Counted from the first letter of the stretch, positions 16,262-26,500 are shown. The stretch: DNA of 42,672 nucleotides from UBA1715 sp964346725 (GCA_964346725.1 CAYFVM010000016.1:1-42672), one strand, 5' to 3'. The notes: a model not told the origin generated them from the letters alone. A program made the numbers and translations.

Positions 16262-17200
16262 ATGAAAGTAACTGTTGTTGGAGCGGGAAATGTTGGAGCT
16301 ACATGTGCTAACGTTCTTGCATTTAAAGAAATCGCTGATGAAGTAGTAATGCTTGACATTAAAGAAGGTGTTTCTGAAGGAAAAGCAATGGATATGTCAC
16401 AAACAATTCAATTGCTTGGTATTGACACTCGCATTATTGGTTGCACTAACGACTATTCAAAAACTGCTAACTCTGATGTTGTAGTAATCACTTCTGGTAT
16501 TCCTCGTAAACCAGGTATGACTCGTGAAGAACTTCTTGGTATAAATGCAGGCATCGTAAAAGGTGTTGCTGAAAATGTTTTGAAATATTCTCCCAATACT
16601 ATCATCGTTTGTATTTCTAACCCAATGGATACAATGACATACTTAGCTCTTAAAGCTCTTGGATTGCCAAAGAACAGAGTAATCGGTATGGGTGGTGCTT
16701 TGGATAGCTCACGTTTCAAATATTTCTTGTCAGAAGCTCTTGGATGCAATGCAAGTGAAGTTGAAGGTTTCGTAATTGGTGGACACGGTGATACTACTAT
16801 GATTCCTATGGCTCGTTTTGCTACATACAAAGGAATGTCAGTTTCTAACTTCCTTTCTCAAGAAAAAATTGACGAAGTTGTAAAATCAACAATGGTTGGT
16901 GGTGCTACACTTACCAGCTTACTTGGAACTTCTGCATGGTATGCTCCAGGTGCAGCAGGTGCATATGTTGTAGAATCAATTTTACACGACCAAAAGAAAA
17001 TGATTCCTTGCTCAGTATTGCTTGAAGGAGAATATGGAGAATCTGATCTTTGTATCGGTGTTCCTGTAATCCTTGGCAAAAACGGTGTTGAGAAAATCGT
17101 TGAACTTAACCTTAACGCTGAAGAGAAAGAAAAATTCGCTGCAAGCGCAAAATCAGTAAAAGGCAACATTGATTCTCTTAAAGAATTAAAACTTGTTTAA
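16262..17200 (+). CDS. mdh: malate dehydrogenase (NAD)
   Basis: 312-aa LDH/MDH-superfamily enzyme interconverting malate and oxaloacetate. The Rossmann motif is GAGNVGATCANVLA at residues 7-20. Substrate-binding Arg residues lie in GIPRKPGMTREELL, catalytic His in GGHGDTTMIP (near residue 177), and ISNPMDTMTYLAL is also conserved. The length and absence of the E. coli-type N-terminus place it in the LDH-like MDH group common in Bacteroidota. It is a monocistronic unit between its own promoter box and a strong terminator. Codon use is more T-ending than in neighbours, as expected of a highly expressed gene. Confidence 0.95.
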   Translation: MKVTVVGAGNVGATCANVLAFKEIADEVVMLDIKEGVSEGKAMDMSQTIQLLGIDTRIIGCTNDYSKTANSDVVVITSGIPRKPGMTREELLGINAGIVKGVAENVLKYSPNTIIVCISNPMDTMTYLALKALGLPKNRVIGMGGALDSSRFKYFLSEALGCNASEVEGFVIGGHGDTTMIPMARFATYKGMSVSNFLSQEKIDEVVKSTMVGGATLTSLLGTSAWYAPGAAGAYVVESILHDQKKMIPCSVLLEGEYGESDLCIGVPVILGKNGVEKIVELNLNAEEKEKFAASAKSVKGNIDSLKELKLV

Positions 17201-17223
17201 TACACCCGTTATAAAATGACTGA

Positions 17224-17252
17224 GGGCGAGATTTTTTAATCTCGCCCTTTTT
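17224..17252 (+). terminator. terminator of mdh
   Basis: GGGCGAGATT (17224-17233) pairs perfectly with AATCTCGCCC (17238-17247) over a 4-nt loop, followed by TTTTT. Confidence 0.95.
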
Positions 17253-17344
17253 GTTTCCATACACTACTCTACCTGTAACACCCAACAGGCATAAAACGAT
17301 AAAGTATTTTTTTGCCATACTCTTTAAGATTATCAGATATTCCC

Positions 17345-17352
17345 TATCTTTG
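17345..17352 (+). promoter_or_regulatory. -7 promoter box of argF
   Basis: TATCTTTG fits TAnnTTTG and lies 23 nt before the argF ATG. No Arg-type operator or leader peptide was recognised. Confidence 0.6.
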
Positions 17353-17375
17353 ACAACAAATTAAAACGTCTTGTA

Positions 17376-18374
17376 ATGAACTCATTAAAAGGAAAAAGTT
17401 TCTTAAAACTTTTAGATTTTACTCCCGAAGAAATTAGATATTTTCTTGACTTGTCTCATAAGTTAAAAGCAGACAAGAAAAATGGTGTTGAAAAACAAAC
17501 AATGAAAGGCAAAAACATTGCTCTCATTTTTGAAAAAACATCAACACGTACTCGTTGTTCTTTTGAAGTTGCGGCAGCTGACCAAGGCGCACACACAACG
17601 TACCTCGGACCTTCTGGCTCGCAAATTGGTGTAAAAGAATCAATGAAAGACACAGCCCGCGTTTTGTGTCAAATGTACGACGGTATTGAATATCGCGGTT
17701 TTGCACAAAAAACTGTGGAAGAATTGGCTGAATATGCAGGTGTTCCTGTTTGGAACGGACTTACCAACGAATTTCATCCAACACAAATTCTTGCCGATTT
17801 CATGACAATGGAAGAACATTCAACGAAACCGCTTAACAAAATCACATACGCATATTTAGGCGATGCTCGTTACAATATGGGAAATTCATTGATGGTTGGT
17901 GGTGCCAAAATGGGCATGGACGTGCGTATTGTTGCTCCAAAAACTCTACAACCCGATGCGGAACTTGTTGCTGCTTGCAAAAAAATAGCAGCAGAAACCG
18001 GCGCTACCGTTACCGTTACCGACAACGTAGCTGAAGGCGTAAAAGGTTGCGACTTCCTTTATACCGACGTGTGGGTGTCTATGGGGGAACCCAAAGAAGT
18101 GTGGGCTGAACGTATTTCGTTGCTCAAACCTTATCAAATAAATGCTGAAGCAATGCGCCTTACGAGCAATCCCGATTGCAAATTTATGCACTGCTTACCG
18201 GCATACCACAACCTTGAAACACAAGTTGGTCGTGACGTACACGAACAGTTTGGTCTTGACGGCATAGAAGTTACCGAAGAAGTATTTGAATCTCCAGCAT
18301 CAATAGTGTTTGACGAAGCCGGAAACCGTATGCATACAATCAAAGCGGTAATGGTGGCAACATTAGGAGAATAG
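17376..18374 (+). CDS. argF: ornithine carbamoyltransferase
   Basis: 332-aa transcarbamylase that makes citrulline from ornithine and carbamoyl phosphate. The carbamoyl-phosphate loop STRTR (about 54-58), FHPTQILADF (about 132-141) and HCLPA (about 271-275) are all canonical for ornithine as acceptor. B. fragilis instead uses N-succinylornithine transcarbamylase, whose loop and proline-rich region differ, so this organism appears to use the unacetylated, unsuccinylated route. The length fits the E. coli-type enzyme, which can be anabolic or catabolic. No arc or other arg genes lie next to it to decide. The stop overlaps the GTG start of the CPBP gene. Confidence 0.92.
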   Translation: MNSLKGKSFLKLLDFTPEEIRYFLDLSHKLKADKKNGVEKQTMKGKNIALIFEKTSTRTRCSFEVAAADQGAHTTYLGPSGSQIGVKESMKDTARVLCQMYDGIEYRGFAQKTVEELAEYAGVPVWNGLTNEFHPTQILADFMTMEEHSTKPLNKITYAYLGDARYNMGNSLMVGGAKMGMDVRIVAPKTLQPDAELVAACKKIAAETGATVTVTDNVAEGVKGCDFLYTDVWVSMGEPKEVWAERISLLKPYQINAEAMRLTSNPDCKFMHCLPAYHNLETQVGRDVHEQFGLDGIEVTEEVFESPASIVFDEAGNRMHTIKAVMVATLGE

Positions 18375-19297
18375 TGCAAAACTTCTTTAACAAAAGTCTT
18401 GTAGTAAGGATAGTTATCGGCTTTATTTTCGCCGTTCTGCTATCCTTATTTTTATTTTACACTCTCTACCTTCTCGCACCTGTATTTACTCAAGCCACCG
18501 GCGATGACATACTAAAAACCTTTGCGGCATCGCAATGGAACGATACCGAAAAAATCGGTATATTTTATATACTCACCATTCAAACGATTTGTATCTTTCT
18601 CGTTCCTGCAATTATATTGCTTGCAGCCATTTACCGAAATCCCAGCTCTGTTTTACGAGTAAATCGAATACAATACAAAAACTTACGCCATTCTCCATTC
18701 ATACTTTTAATTCTCATAGTCGTAACGACAAACCTGCCGGGAATCAATCTACTTTCTGACATCAACACACAAGGCATTCTCAAAGTAATTGGGAAAGATT
18801 CTCAGCAATGGTTTGCATATCAACAACAGGAACTGTTTACAGAAAAACTCATGCTCAATAGCCCCTTACTGCTCTCTATTTTCTGTATGGCAATTGTACC
18901 GGCTGTTTGTGAAGAAGTTTTCTTCCGTGGGTTTCTTCAAACCATTGCAACAAGGAGTATCAAAAATCAGCATATCGCAATAGCATGCACAGCTTTGATA
19001 TTCAGCCTTATGCATCGAGATTTCTTTAATTGTTTCCCTCGCTTTATTTTAGGAATATTTTTGGGATACATTTTTTTGTACTCAAGCAACATTCTGTTCC
19101 CTATCATAGCCCATACCGTGCACAACGCGTGGGTTGTTATTTTGAGTTCACCCGCATTCCCTGAAAACCTTGACACCATAGGACAAATGAAAAATTTCCC
19201 ATTACTCGGTATCGCAAGTCTTGCTATTTTGGGAGTATTTATGACTGTAGTTATCTGGAAAACAAAAAAGGTTGCCATTACTGACAACCTTTCGTAG
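18374..19297 (+). CDS. CPBP-family intramembrane metalloprotease (CAAX-like)
   Basis: 307-aa polytopic membrane protein with about seven or eight hydrophobic helices. The Abi/CPBP signature is intact: CEEVFFRGFLQT (Glu-Glu at about 178-179), ALIFSLMHRDFFNCFPRFILGIFLGY, and HTVHNAW. These residues form the metal/proteolytic site of Rce1-like proteases. Translation starts at GTG, whose G is the last base of the argF TAG stop; AGGAG lies just upstream, so coupling to argF is likely. The last 11 codons also encode, on the opposite strand, the terminator of tRNA-Met, and the stop codon overlaps the tRNA 3' end by 3 nt. Substrate unknown. Confidence 0.88.
   Translation: MQNFFNKSLVVRIVIGFIFAVLLSLFLFYTLYLLAPVFTQATGDDILKTFAASQWNDTEKIGIFYILTIQTICIFLVPAIILLAAIYRNPSSVLRVNRIQYKNLRHSPFILLILIVVTTNLPGINLLSDINTQGILKVIGKDSQQWFAYQQQELFTEKLMLNSPLLLSIFCMAIVPAVCEEVFFRGFLQTIATRSIKNQHIAIACTALIFSLMHRDFFNCFPRFILGIFLGYIFLYSSNILFPIIAHTVHNAWVVILSSPAFPENLDTIGQMKNFPLLGIASLAILGVFMTVVIWKTKKVAITDNLS
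19263..19292 (-). terminator. terminator of tRNA-Met, inside the CPBP coding end
   Basis: On the minus strand AAAGGTTGTCA pairs with TGGCAACCTTT (plus coordinates 19292-19282 and 19277-19267) over the loop GTAA, followed by a T-run. The stem core is the same as in the tRNA-Ser terminator. Confidence 0.85.
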
Positions 19298-19368
19298 CGA
19301 GAGGCGGGCATGATCCGCCGACCTCATGATTATGAATCATGCGCTCTAACCAGCTGAGCTACCTCGCC
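19295..19368 (-). tRNA. tRNA-Met (anticodon CAT)
   Basis: 74 nt folding as a cloverleaf: acceptor GGCGAGG/TCTCGCT (G-U at both ends), D arm GCTC-AGCTGGTTA-GAGC, anticodon arm CATGA-TTCATAA-TCATG, T arm GGCGG-ATCATGC-CCGCC. The anticodon CAT, the normal acceptor pair and the absence of three G-C pairs in the anticodon stem point to elongator Met; a lysidine-type tRNA-Ile is less likely but not excluded. CCA is not encoded. The T loop has A and T where T54 and A58 are normal. Confidence 0.9.
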
Positions 19369-19387
19369 ATGATTTCTAAATCGTTTG

Positions 19388-19417
19388 CAAAAGTAGGAAT
19401 ATTTTTTTCGCAAACAA
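19388..19417 (-). promoter_or_regulatory. promoter of tRNA-Met
   Basis: On the minus strand TTG (19417-19415) is followed by 19 nt and then TACTTTTG (19395-19388), a full match to the Bacteroidota -33/-7 pattern, 20 nt before the tRNA 5' end. Confidence 0.8.
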
Positions 19418-19466
19418 GTCCCTCAGTGAAATTTTCTCTTTATTTTGCAATAAAATTCAATTTTCT

Positions 19467-20996
19467 ATGAAACGACTCTTTGTAATCATCACATTTTTCC
19501 TTGCAGCATCATTGTTTGCCAGTGCTCAAAATGAACATACAAACAGTTTTGGATATACCAATCCAGTAATTTCGGGCATGGCTCCCGACCCGAGCATTTG
19601 TCGTGTGGGCGATGATTACTATTTGGTAAATAGTTCGTTTATTCAAAATCCGGCTCTGCCTCTCTATCATAGCAGAGATTTAATACACTGGGAGTTAATC
19701 AATTATGCCGTAACAGACCAAAACGGTCTTGACCTTAGTAAAGGCATTGGCATGTTTGCCCCCACCATTCGTTACAATGGGCTAGACAGTACATTCTATG
19801 TGATTTGCACCAACGTTGGCTGCGGACAAAATTTTATTGTGTACACTAAAAATCCACGCTCAACATGGAGCAATCCTGTGTGGTTGAAAAATCCAAAATT
19901 TGGCATAGACCCATCGTTATTTTTTGACACAGATGGCTCTTGCTATCTACAATGCACGGGAAACAACAATATTATTCAAGCGAAAATAAATCCAAAAACC
20001 GGCAAAGAACTTTCAGAAATCAAAGTCATTACCGAAGGTTTAGGCGGACGCTATCCCGAAGGACCGCATTTGTATAAAGTAGATTCGTACTATTATCTCA
20101 TGCTTTCTGAAGGCGGAACGGAATTTGGACATCACGTAAATATGCTCCGTGGCACAAGTCCGTGGGGTCCGTTTGAATCGTATGAGGGAAATCCAATACT
20201 ATCGCATGTGGGTAAAAATGCACAAAACAACCCTATTCAGTGTACCGGCCACGCCGACCTTATTCAAGCACACGACTATTCTTGGTGGATGGTGTTCTTA
20301 GCCACTCGCCCTATTTTGTGGGAATTTTATCCTCTTGGTCGCGAGACATTCCTCGCTCCCGTTGAGTTCACCAACGATAAATGGTTTACCGTAAACAAAA
20401 CTGGCACCATTGATACCGCAATGCACATTACAACCTTGCCACAAGTTCCAAAAACGACAAAAAACGACATCACACATACATTTGACACTCCGCTTTCTTT
20501 AGAGTGGAATGCGTATCGCGTTTCTCCTCAGAGTATTACAAGCATCAAAAACGGCAAATTGCAATTGTCGGCAAGTGATACATACGATGCCTTTATTGGC
20601 GTTCGTCAACTTGACTACACCATGGATGCGGTTTTACAAGTATTTCTTGACAAAGACGGTGAAGCCGGAATTTGCGTACATCATGACGATGGCAAACGTT
20701 ACAATCTCGGATTGGTCAAAAAAGACGGCAAAACGTATGTACAATCGCAATATTTATTTTTCAGTGTAAACCAAAGCGAACAGGTTCAGATTGACAACAA
20801 AATCAAATCATGCTATCTAAAAATAAGTGCCAGAAAGGAAATGTACTATTTCTACTACTCGCTTGAAAACCAAACATGGACAGAAATTGGCAAAATGGAT
20901 GCTCATTTTCTTGCCGGAGGGTTTTCTGGTTTATTAGTTGGACCTTATACAAAAAAAGGGAGAGCTGAGTTTGAATTTTGTTCTTTTATATATTAG
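19467..20996 (+). CDS. secreted glycoside hydrolase family 43 (beta-xylosidase / arabinofuranosidase-like)
   Basis: 509 aa with a signal peptide (MKRLFVIITFFLAASLFASAQ). The five-bladed GH43 propeller spans about 30-320. Its three acidic residues are in GMAPDPSICRV (base Asp near 41), FGIDPSLFF (near 149) and GRYPEGPHLY (acid Glu near 197). NPIQCTGHADLIQ and the substrate-side WEFYPLGRETFLAPVEF follow. The last 180 or so residues form the beta-sandwich common in xylosidase-type GH43 enzymes. It should act on xylo- or arabino-oligosaccharides in the periplasm or outside. It stands alone, with no SusC/SusD pair near it, after a tRNA on the other strand. Confidence 0.9.
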   Translation: MKRLFVIITFFLAASLFASAQNEHTNSFGYTNPVISGMAPDPSICRVGDDYYLVNSSFIQNPALPLYHSRDLIHWELINYAVTDQNGLDLSKGIGMFAPTIRYNGLDSTFYVICTNVGCGQNFIVYTKNPRSTWSNPVWLKNPKFGIDPSLFFDTDGSCYLQCTGNNNIIQAKINPKTGKELSEIKVITEGLGGRYPEGPHLYKVDSYYYLMLSEGGTEFGHHVNMLRGTSPWGPFESYEGNPILSHVGKNAQNNPIQCTGHADLIQAHDYSWWMVFLATRPILWEFYPLGRETFLAPVEFTNDKWFTVNKTGTIDTAMHITTLPQVPKTTKNDITHTFDTPLSLEWNAYRVSPQSITSIKNGKLQLSASDTYDAFIGVRQLDYTMDAVLQVFLDKDGEAGICVHHDDGKRYNLGLVKKDGKTYVQSQYLFFSVNQSEQVQIDNKIKSCYLKISARKEMYYFYYSLENQTWTEIGKMDAHFLAGGFSGLLVGPYTKKGRAEFEFCSFIY

Positions 20997-21193
20997 AAAA
21001 TCACTGTCAATTTCATGTATAAAAACAAGAAAAAGTAGTCCGCAAACAAAAATTCGCCACATGAATACATTTTTTTCATGAGAATTTCACCCCTCACAAT
21101 GAGAAATTACACACTCTAGGAGACACTTATCTTTTTCTCCCTGATATTAACGACAAAAGCCAAGAAGAAAAAACCGAACCAAAGGGTATTCAA

Positions 21194-21201
21194 TATTTTT
21201 G
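21194..21201 (+). promoter_or_regulatory. -7 promoter box of the SDR/ALDH unit
   Basis: TATTTTTG fits TAnnTTTG and lies 20 nt before the SDR start. The rest of the 225-nt gap (20997-21193) holds only short A/T-rich imperfect repeats. Confidence 0.5.
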
Positions 21202-21221
21202 CTAAAAAAAAGCTAAACACT

Positions 21222-22025
21222 ATGAGTACTTTTAAAAACAAAAATGTTTTGATTACCGGTGGAGCATCGGGAATTGGTAAAATAATGGGACGTATTGCTC
21301 TCGAAAAAGAATGCAAACGACTTGTGATTTGGGATGTAAACAAACAAAATATAGAAACAACGCTCAAAGAGTTGAACGCTCCCAATATTTCATGTTATGT
21401 AGTTGATATCTCCGACGAAGACCAAGTGCTTGAAACATACAACAAAACAAAAACAGATTGTGGTGTGATTGATATACTCGTTAATAATGCAGGTATAGTT
21501 GTTGGCAAAAATTTTGCAGAACACACAAACACCGACATAAAGCGCACCATGAGCATAAACACTGTTGCGCCAATGATGGTAACACTGTCATTTTTACAAG
21601 ATATGATTGCACAAAAAAGCGGCCACCTCTGCAACGTAGCATCTTCAGCGGGATTAATTTCCACCCCACGAATGTCAATTTATAACGCCTCTAAATGGGC
21701 TATTTTTGGCTGGAGTGACTCGATACGTATTGAAATGCAAGAAAACAAAACAGGCGTGAATGTTACAACCATAGCACCATACTATATAAATACAGGTATG
21801 TTTAATGGTGTTAAGAGTTCGGTTATCCCAATTTTAAAACCGGAACGCGTTGCTAAAAAAATTATTCACGCCATTGAAAAAAACAAATACACCAAAGCAA
21901 TGCCTTGGACTGTTCACTTTGTGCGTCTTTGCCAAGGACTCCTTCCAACCAATGCGTTTGATTTAATTGTAGGAAAAGGATTAGGCATTTACAAAGCAAT
22001 GGATAACTTTACAGGCAGAAAATAA
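21222..22025 (+). CDS. short-chain dehydrogenase/reductase
   Basis: 267-aa classical SDR: cofactor motif TGGASGIG (residues 12-19), acidic WDVNK after beta-2, NNAG near 89, and the catalytic Ser...YNASK (Tyr near 155). The sequence resembles the retinol/long-chain-alcohol dehydrogenase branch (RDH10/DHRS-like) more than FabG. It is followed after 11 nt by an aldehyde dehydrogenase of the fatty-aldehyde type. A reasonable inference is that the pair interconverts a long-chain alcohol, aldehyde and acid, but neither substrate is shown by the sequence. Confidence 0.88.
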   Translation: MSTFKNKNVLITGGASGIGKIMGRIALEKECKRLVIWDVNKQNIETTLKELNAPNISCYVVDISDEDQVLETYNKTKTDCGVIDILVNNAGIVVGKNFAEHTNTDIKRTMSINTVAPMMVTLSFLQDMIAQKSGHLCNVASSAGLISTPRMSIYNASKWAIFGWSDSIRIEMQENKTGVNVTTIAPYYINTGMFNGVKSSVIPILKPERVAKKIIHAIEKNKYTKAMPWTVHFVRLCQGLLPTNAFDLIVGKGLGIYKAMDNFTGRK

Positions 22026-22036
22026 CAAAAGGAACT

Positions 22037-23413
22037 ATGGAAAATATGACACAAACTCAGATTGAGGCTATTTTACAGAAACAACAAGCATTTTTTCAAA
22101 CGAATAGTACAAAATCTGTTTCGTTTCGAAAACGATCACTCAAAAAACTGCTATTCGCTATTGAGAAACACGAGCAAGCAATAGCTGATGCTTTGTGGGC
22201 AGATTTGCACAAATCGTACGAAGAAGCATATTTAACAGAAATTTCCATAGTTACCAGCGAAATACGCAATCACATACGCCACGTAAACTGTTGGGCAAAA
22301 CCCGAACGAATCTTGTCGCCGATTGCGTTATTCCCTTCTCAAAGTAAAATCATAAGCGAACCTTTGGGCAATGCTCTCATTATTGCACCATGGAACTATC
22401 CGTTCCAATTGCTCATAAATCCACTTATAGCAGCTATTTCATCTGGTTGCACGGCCATTTTGAAACCTTCACCATACGTTCCGCAAACCTCATTGGCGAT
22501 TCAGAAAATGATTGAAGAAACGTTTCATAAAGATTATATTGCAGTAGTTCAAGGCAATAGAGAGGTAAACACACTCTTGTTAGAACAAAAATTCGACCTC
22601 ATTTTCTTCACCGGCAGTCCCGATTTGGGAAAAATTGTAATGAAAGCTGCCGCAAAACACCTCACTCCCGTTGTGCTTGAGTTGGGCGGAAAAAGTCCGT
22701 GCATAGTAAACGCCGATGCTAACATTGCACTTGCAGCAAAACGAATTGCATGGGGAAAATGTCTCAATGCTGGGCAAACGTGCATTGCGCCTGACTATGT
22801 GCTTATTCAAGAATCGGTGAAAGAATCGTTTATTTCTGCATATCAATCTGCAATAGAAGAATTATACGGAAAATCAGTACAGACAAGCAAACACTTTGTC
22901 CGTATGGTTTCTGACAATGCCTACAAACGAGTAAAATCATATCTTTCAGACGGAAAAGCAGTCGTTGGTGGTAAATTCGTTGACTCCGAACGATTTATTG
23001 AGCCAACAGTTTTGGACAATGTTTCTCCTGAAAGCCCCGTAATGACGAATGAAATTTTCGGTCCTATTATTCCTTTGATAACCTTCAAAAAACTCGACGA
23101 AGCGATTGACTTTGTGAACGCACGTCCCAAACCATTGGCACTATACGCATTTGGTGGCAAAAAAGGCACTGACCAAATTCTTAGTCAAAGCACATCGGGC
23201 GGTGCGTGCGTCAACGACACCATTATGCACATTGTAAACCACAATATTCCATTTGGTGGTGTTGGAAATTCTGGAATGGGAAAATATCACGGAAAACTCT
23301 CTTTTGATGCTTTTTCAAACAAACGAGCCGTAGTAACCACTCCAAACTTAATAGACCTGCCTATTCGCTATATGCCATATCGTTTTTTTACACTCATGAA
23401 AAAGATACTATAA
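22037..23413 (+). CDS. aldehyde dehydrogenase (ALDH3-like)
   Basis: 458-aa NAD(P)-dependent aldehyde dehydrogenase. APWNYPFQLLINPLIAAISSGCTAILKPS (about 117-145), FFTGSPDLGK, VVLELGGKSPCIV (catalytic Glu near 216) and NAGQTCIAPDYVL (catalytic Cys near 249) are intact, as is EIFGPIIPL. The short length, lack of an N-terminal extension and hydrophobic C-terminal 'YMPYRFFTLMKKIL' match the class 3 fatty-aldehyde group. It is 11 nt behind the SDR gene, so the two probably act in sequence on the same alcohol/aldehyde. secA has its own promoter downstream. Confidence 0.93.
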   Translation: MENMTQTQIEAILQKQQAFFQTNSTKSVSFRKRSLKKLLFAIEKHEQAIADALWADLHKSYEEAYLTEISIVTSEIRNHIRHVNCWAKPERILSPIALFPSQSKIISEPLGNALIIAPWNYPFQLLINPLIAAISSGCTAILKPSPYVPQTSLAIQKMIEETFHKDYIAVVQGNREVNTLLLEQKFDLIFFTGSPDLGKIVMKAAAKHLTPVVLELGGKSPCIVNADANIALAAKRIAWGKCLNAGQTCIAPDYVLIQESVKESFISAYQSAIEELYGKSVQTSKHFVRMVSDNAYKRVKSYLSDGKAVVGGKFVDSERFIEPTVLDNVSPESPVMTNEIFGPIIPLITFKKLDEAIDFVNARPKPLALYAFGGKKGTDQILSQSTSGGACVNDTIMHIVNHNIPFGGVGNSGMGKYHGKLSFDAFSNKRAVVTTPNLIDLPIRYMPYRFFTLMKKIL

Positions 23414-23461
23414 ATTTCTCTTTTTGTTCCAATAAAGGCTATAAATCAAGCGTTTTTTACA

Positions 23462-23469
23462 TACCTTTG
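23462..23469 (+). promoter_or_regulatory. -7 promoter box of secA
   Basis: TACCTTTG fits TAnnTTTG and lies 34 nt before the secA ATG. Confidence 0.65.
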
Positions 23470-23503
23470 TATCAAAATTTGAAATACATTTAATTAATCT
23501 CTT

Positions 23504-26500
23504 ATGAGTCTCATAAACAGCGTAATACGCAAAATTTTTGGTGGAACAAAATCAGAAAAAGATATTCGTGAAATACTACCTTTAGTAACAAAAATCAACG
23601 AATTTGAACAGAAATTAAATGCCGGTACAACCGATGAACTTCGTGGTGCTACTATAGAATTGCAAAAAAGAATTTCTGACGCAATAGCTCCTCAAGAGAC
23701 AAAAATAGCCGAACTCAAAACCCGTCTTGAAGAAGAAGACATTACTTCTTTTGAAGAACGTGAGTCAATGTACGACACTATTGATGCTCTCAAAAAAGAG
23801 ACTGATGAGATAATAAAGACAACGCTTGACGAGATTTTACCAGAAGCTTTTGCCATTGTTAAAAACACTGCTCGCCGATTTGCAACAAATTCTTCTGTTA
23901 CTGTTACAACTTCCGATTATGATAAAGACTTGTCTATCATTTGTCCAAATATCACAATTGAAGGCGACAAAGCTATATGGAGCAGCACATGGATAGCAGG
24001 TGGAAACCCTATTACATGGGACATGATTCACTACGATGTGCAGTTGATTGGAGGTACCATTTTACATCAAGGGAAAATTGCCGAGATGGCTACCGGTGAA
24101 GGTAAAACATTAGTTGCTACCCTACCCGTTTTCCTTAACGCACTTGCCGGACGTGGTGTTCACGTTGTTACTGTGAATGACTATTTGGCTAAACGTGATG
24201 CTGAGTGGATGGGCCCTATTTTTCAATTCCATGGACTCAAAGTTGATTGTATAGACAAACACGAACCTAACTCCGAAGCTCGTCGTCGCGCATACATGGC
24301 CGACATTACCTATGGAACAAACAATGAATTCGGTTTTGACTATTTGCGTGACAATATGGCAATTCGCCCTGACGAATTAGTACAACGTGAACACAATTAC
24401 GCCATAGTCGATGAAGTTGACTCCGTGCTTATTGATGACGCAAGAACGCCGTTAATCATCTCTGGACCTATTGCCAAGAAAAGCAGTGGAGACGAATTAT
24501 TTAACGAATATCGTCCTCGTGTAGAACGTCTTTATAACGCACAAAAAGCTCTTTTCAACAAAATCTTTGCTGAAGCGAAAACGTTAATCGGTTCTCCTGA
24601 AAAAGAAAAAGCTGAAGAAGGTGCTAAATTATTGTTGCGCTCATACAAAGCTCTTCCAAAAACGAATTCTCTTATTAAATTCTTGAGTGAGCAAGGTATG
24701 AAAACATTGCTTACCAAGACAGAGAACACCTATATGGCAGAAAACAACAAGTACATGCATATCATTACCGATGAGTTGTACTTTGTCATTGATGAGAAAA
24801 ACAACATTATTGAGCTCACTGAAAAAGGTATTGATTTTCTTTCTTCCGACTTGGAAGACAAGAATTTCTTCGTTCTACCAGACATTGGCGACAATATAGC
24901 AGAAATTGAAAAATCAGAAAAATCTGCAGAAGAAAAAGTTACAGAGAAAGAAAATCTCATTCAAGATTACGCTATAAAATCAGAACGCGTACACACAATC
25001 AACCAATTACTTAAAGCGTATGCATTGTTTGCCATAGACCAAGAATATGTGGTTATTGACAATCAAGTAAAGATTGTAGATGAACAAACTGGTCGTATCA
25101 TGGAAGGTCGTCGATACTCTGACGGACTTCACCAAGCTATTGAAGCAAAAGAACGTGTAAAAGTTGAAGCGGCTACACAAACGCACGCAACTGTTACCTT
25201 GCAGAACTATTTTAGAATGTACAAAAAATTAGCCGGTATGACGGGTACTGCCGAAACTGAGGCTAAAGAATTTTGGGACATTTACAAAATGGAAGTTGTG
25301 GTTGCTCCTACCAACAAACCTATCGTTCGTAATGACAATGACGACTTAATATACAAAACGCGCCGTGAAAAATTCAATGCGGTAATAGAACAAGTAGAGG
25401 AATTAATTAAAGAAGGAAGACCTGTTTTGGTTGGTACCACTTCGGTTGAAATTTCGGAATTACTTTCTCGTATGCTTACCCGCAAGAAATTGGAGCACAC
25501 TGTTTTGAATGCAAAACTGCACCAAAAAGAAGCTGAAATTGTTGCGCAAGCGGGACAACCGGGACACATTACCATTGCGACAAACATGGCCGGTCGTGGT
25601 ACCGATATCAAACTAAGCAACGAAGTAAAACAAGCCGGTGGTCTTGCCATCATAGGTACGGAACGTCACGATTCTCGTCGCGTTGACCGTCAGTTACGTG
25701 GACGTGCCGGTCGTCAAGGAGATCCGGGAAGTTCACAATTCTTCGTTTCTTTGGAAGACGACCTTATGCGTAAATTCGGTTCTGAACGTATTGCTAACGT
25801 TATGGACAGAATTGGTCTTGAAGAAGGTGAAGTGATACAACACTCCATGATTTCAAAATCAATAGAACGCGCACAACAAAAGGTTGAAGAAAACTTCTTC
25901 GGTATTCGTAAACGTTTGTTGGAATATGATGATGTGATGAATTCACAACGTGAAGTTGTGTACACCAAACGTCGTCATGCTCTTTTTGGCGAACGTATCG
26001 GTATTGACTTCGTAAACATGATGTATGACGTATGCGTAAGCCTTGTTTCTAACGCATATGGAAACTTGAGTTTCGAAGAATTTAAGTTTGAATTACTTCG
26101 CGTTCTTTCTTTGGAATGCCCATTTGGCGAGCAAGATTACCTCCGATTGCCACAAGATGAAATTACTGAAAAAATATATTCTGCTCTTTTAGAAATATAC
26201 AACAATAAAGTACAAGTTATTGCAAAACAAGCAAATCCGATTATACAAAAAGTTTTTGCAGAACAAAGTGCTACGTATAAAAACATTATTGTTCCTATTT
26301 CTGATGGACGACGCGTTTTCCAAATAATAACTAATCTTGAAAAAGCAGCCAAGACAGATGGACGTGAACTTGTACGTTCATTCTTGAAAGCTATCATTTT
26401 AGTGAGCATTGACGAAGCATGGAAAGAACATTTACGTGAATTGGACGACTTGAAACAATCGGTACAAAACGCATCGTACGAACACAAAGATCCACTTCTT

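Noticed and set aside
19295..19368. Initiator tRNA-fMet assignment
   Set aside because: The acceptor end is paired and the anticodon stem lacks the three G-C pairs typical of initiators.
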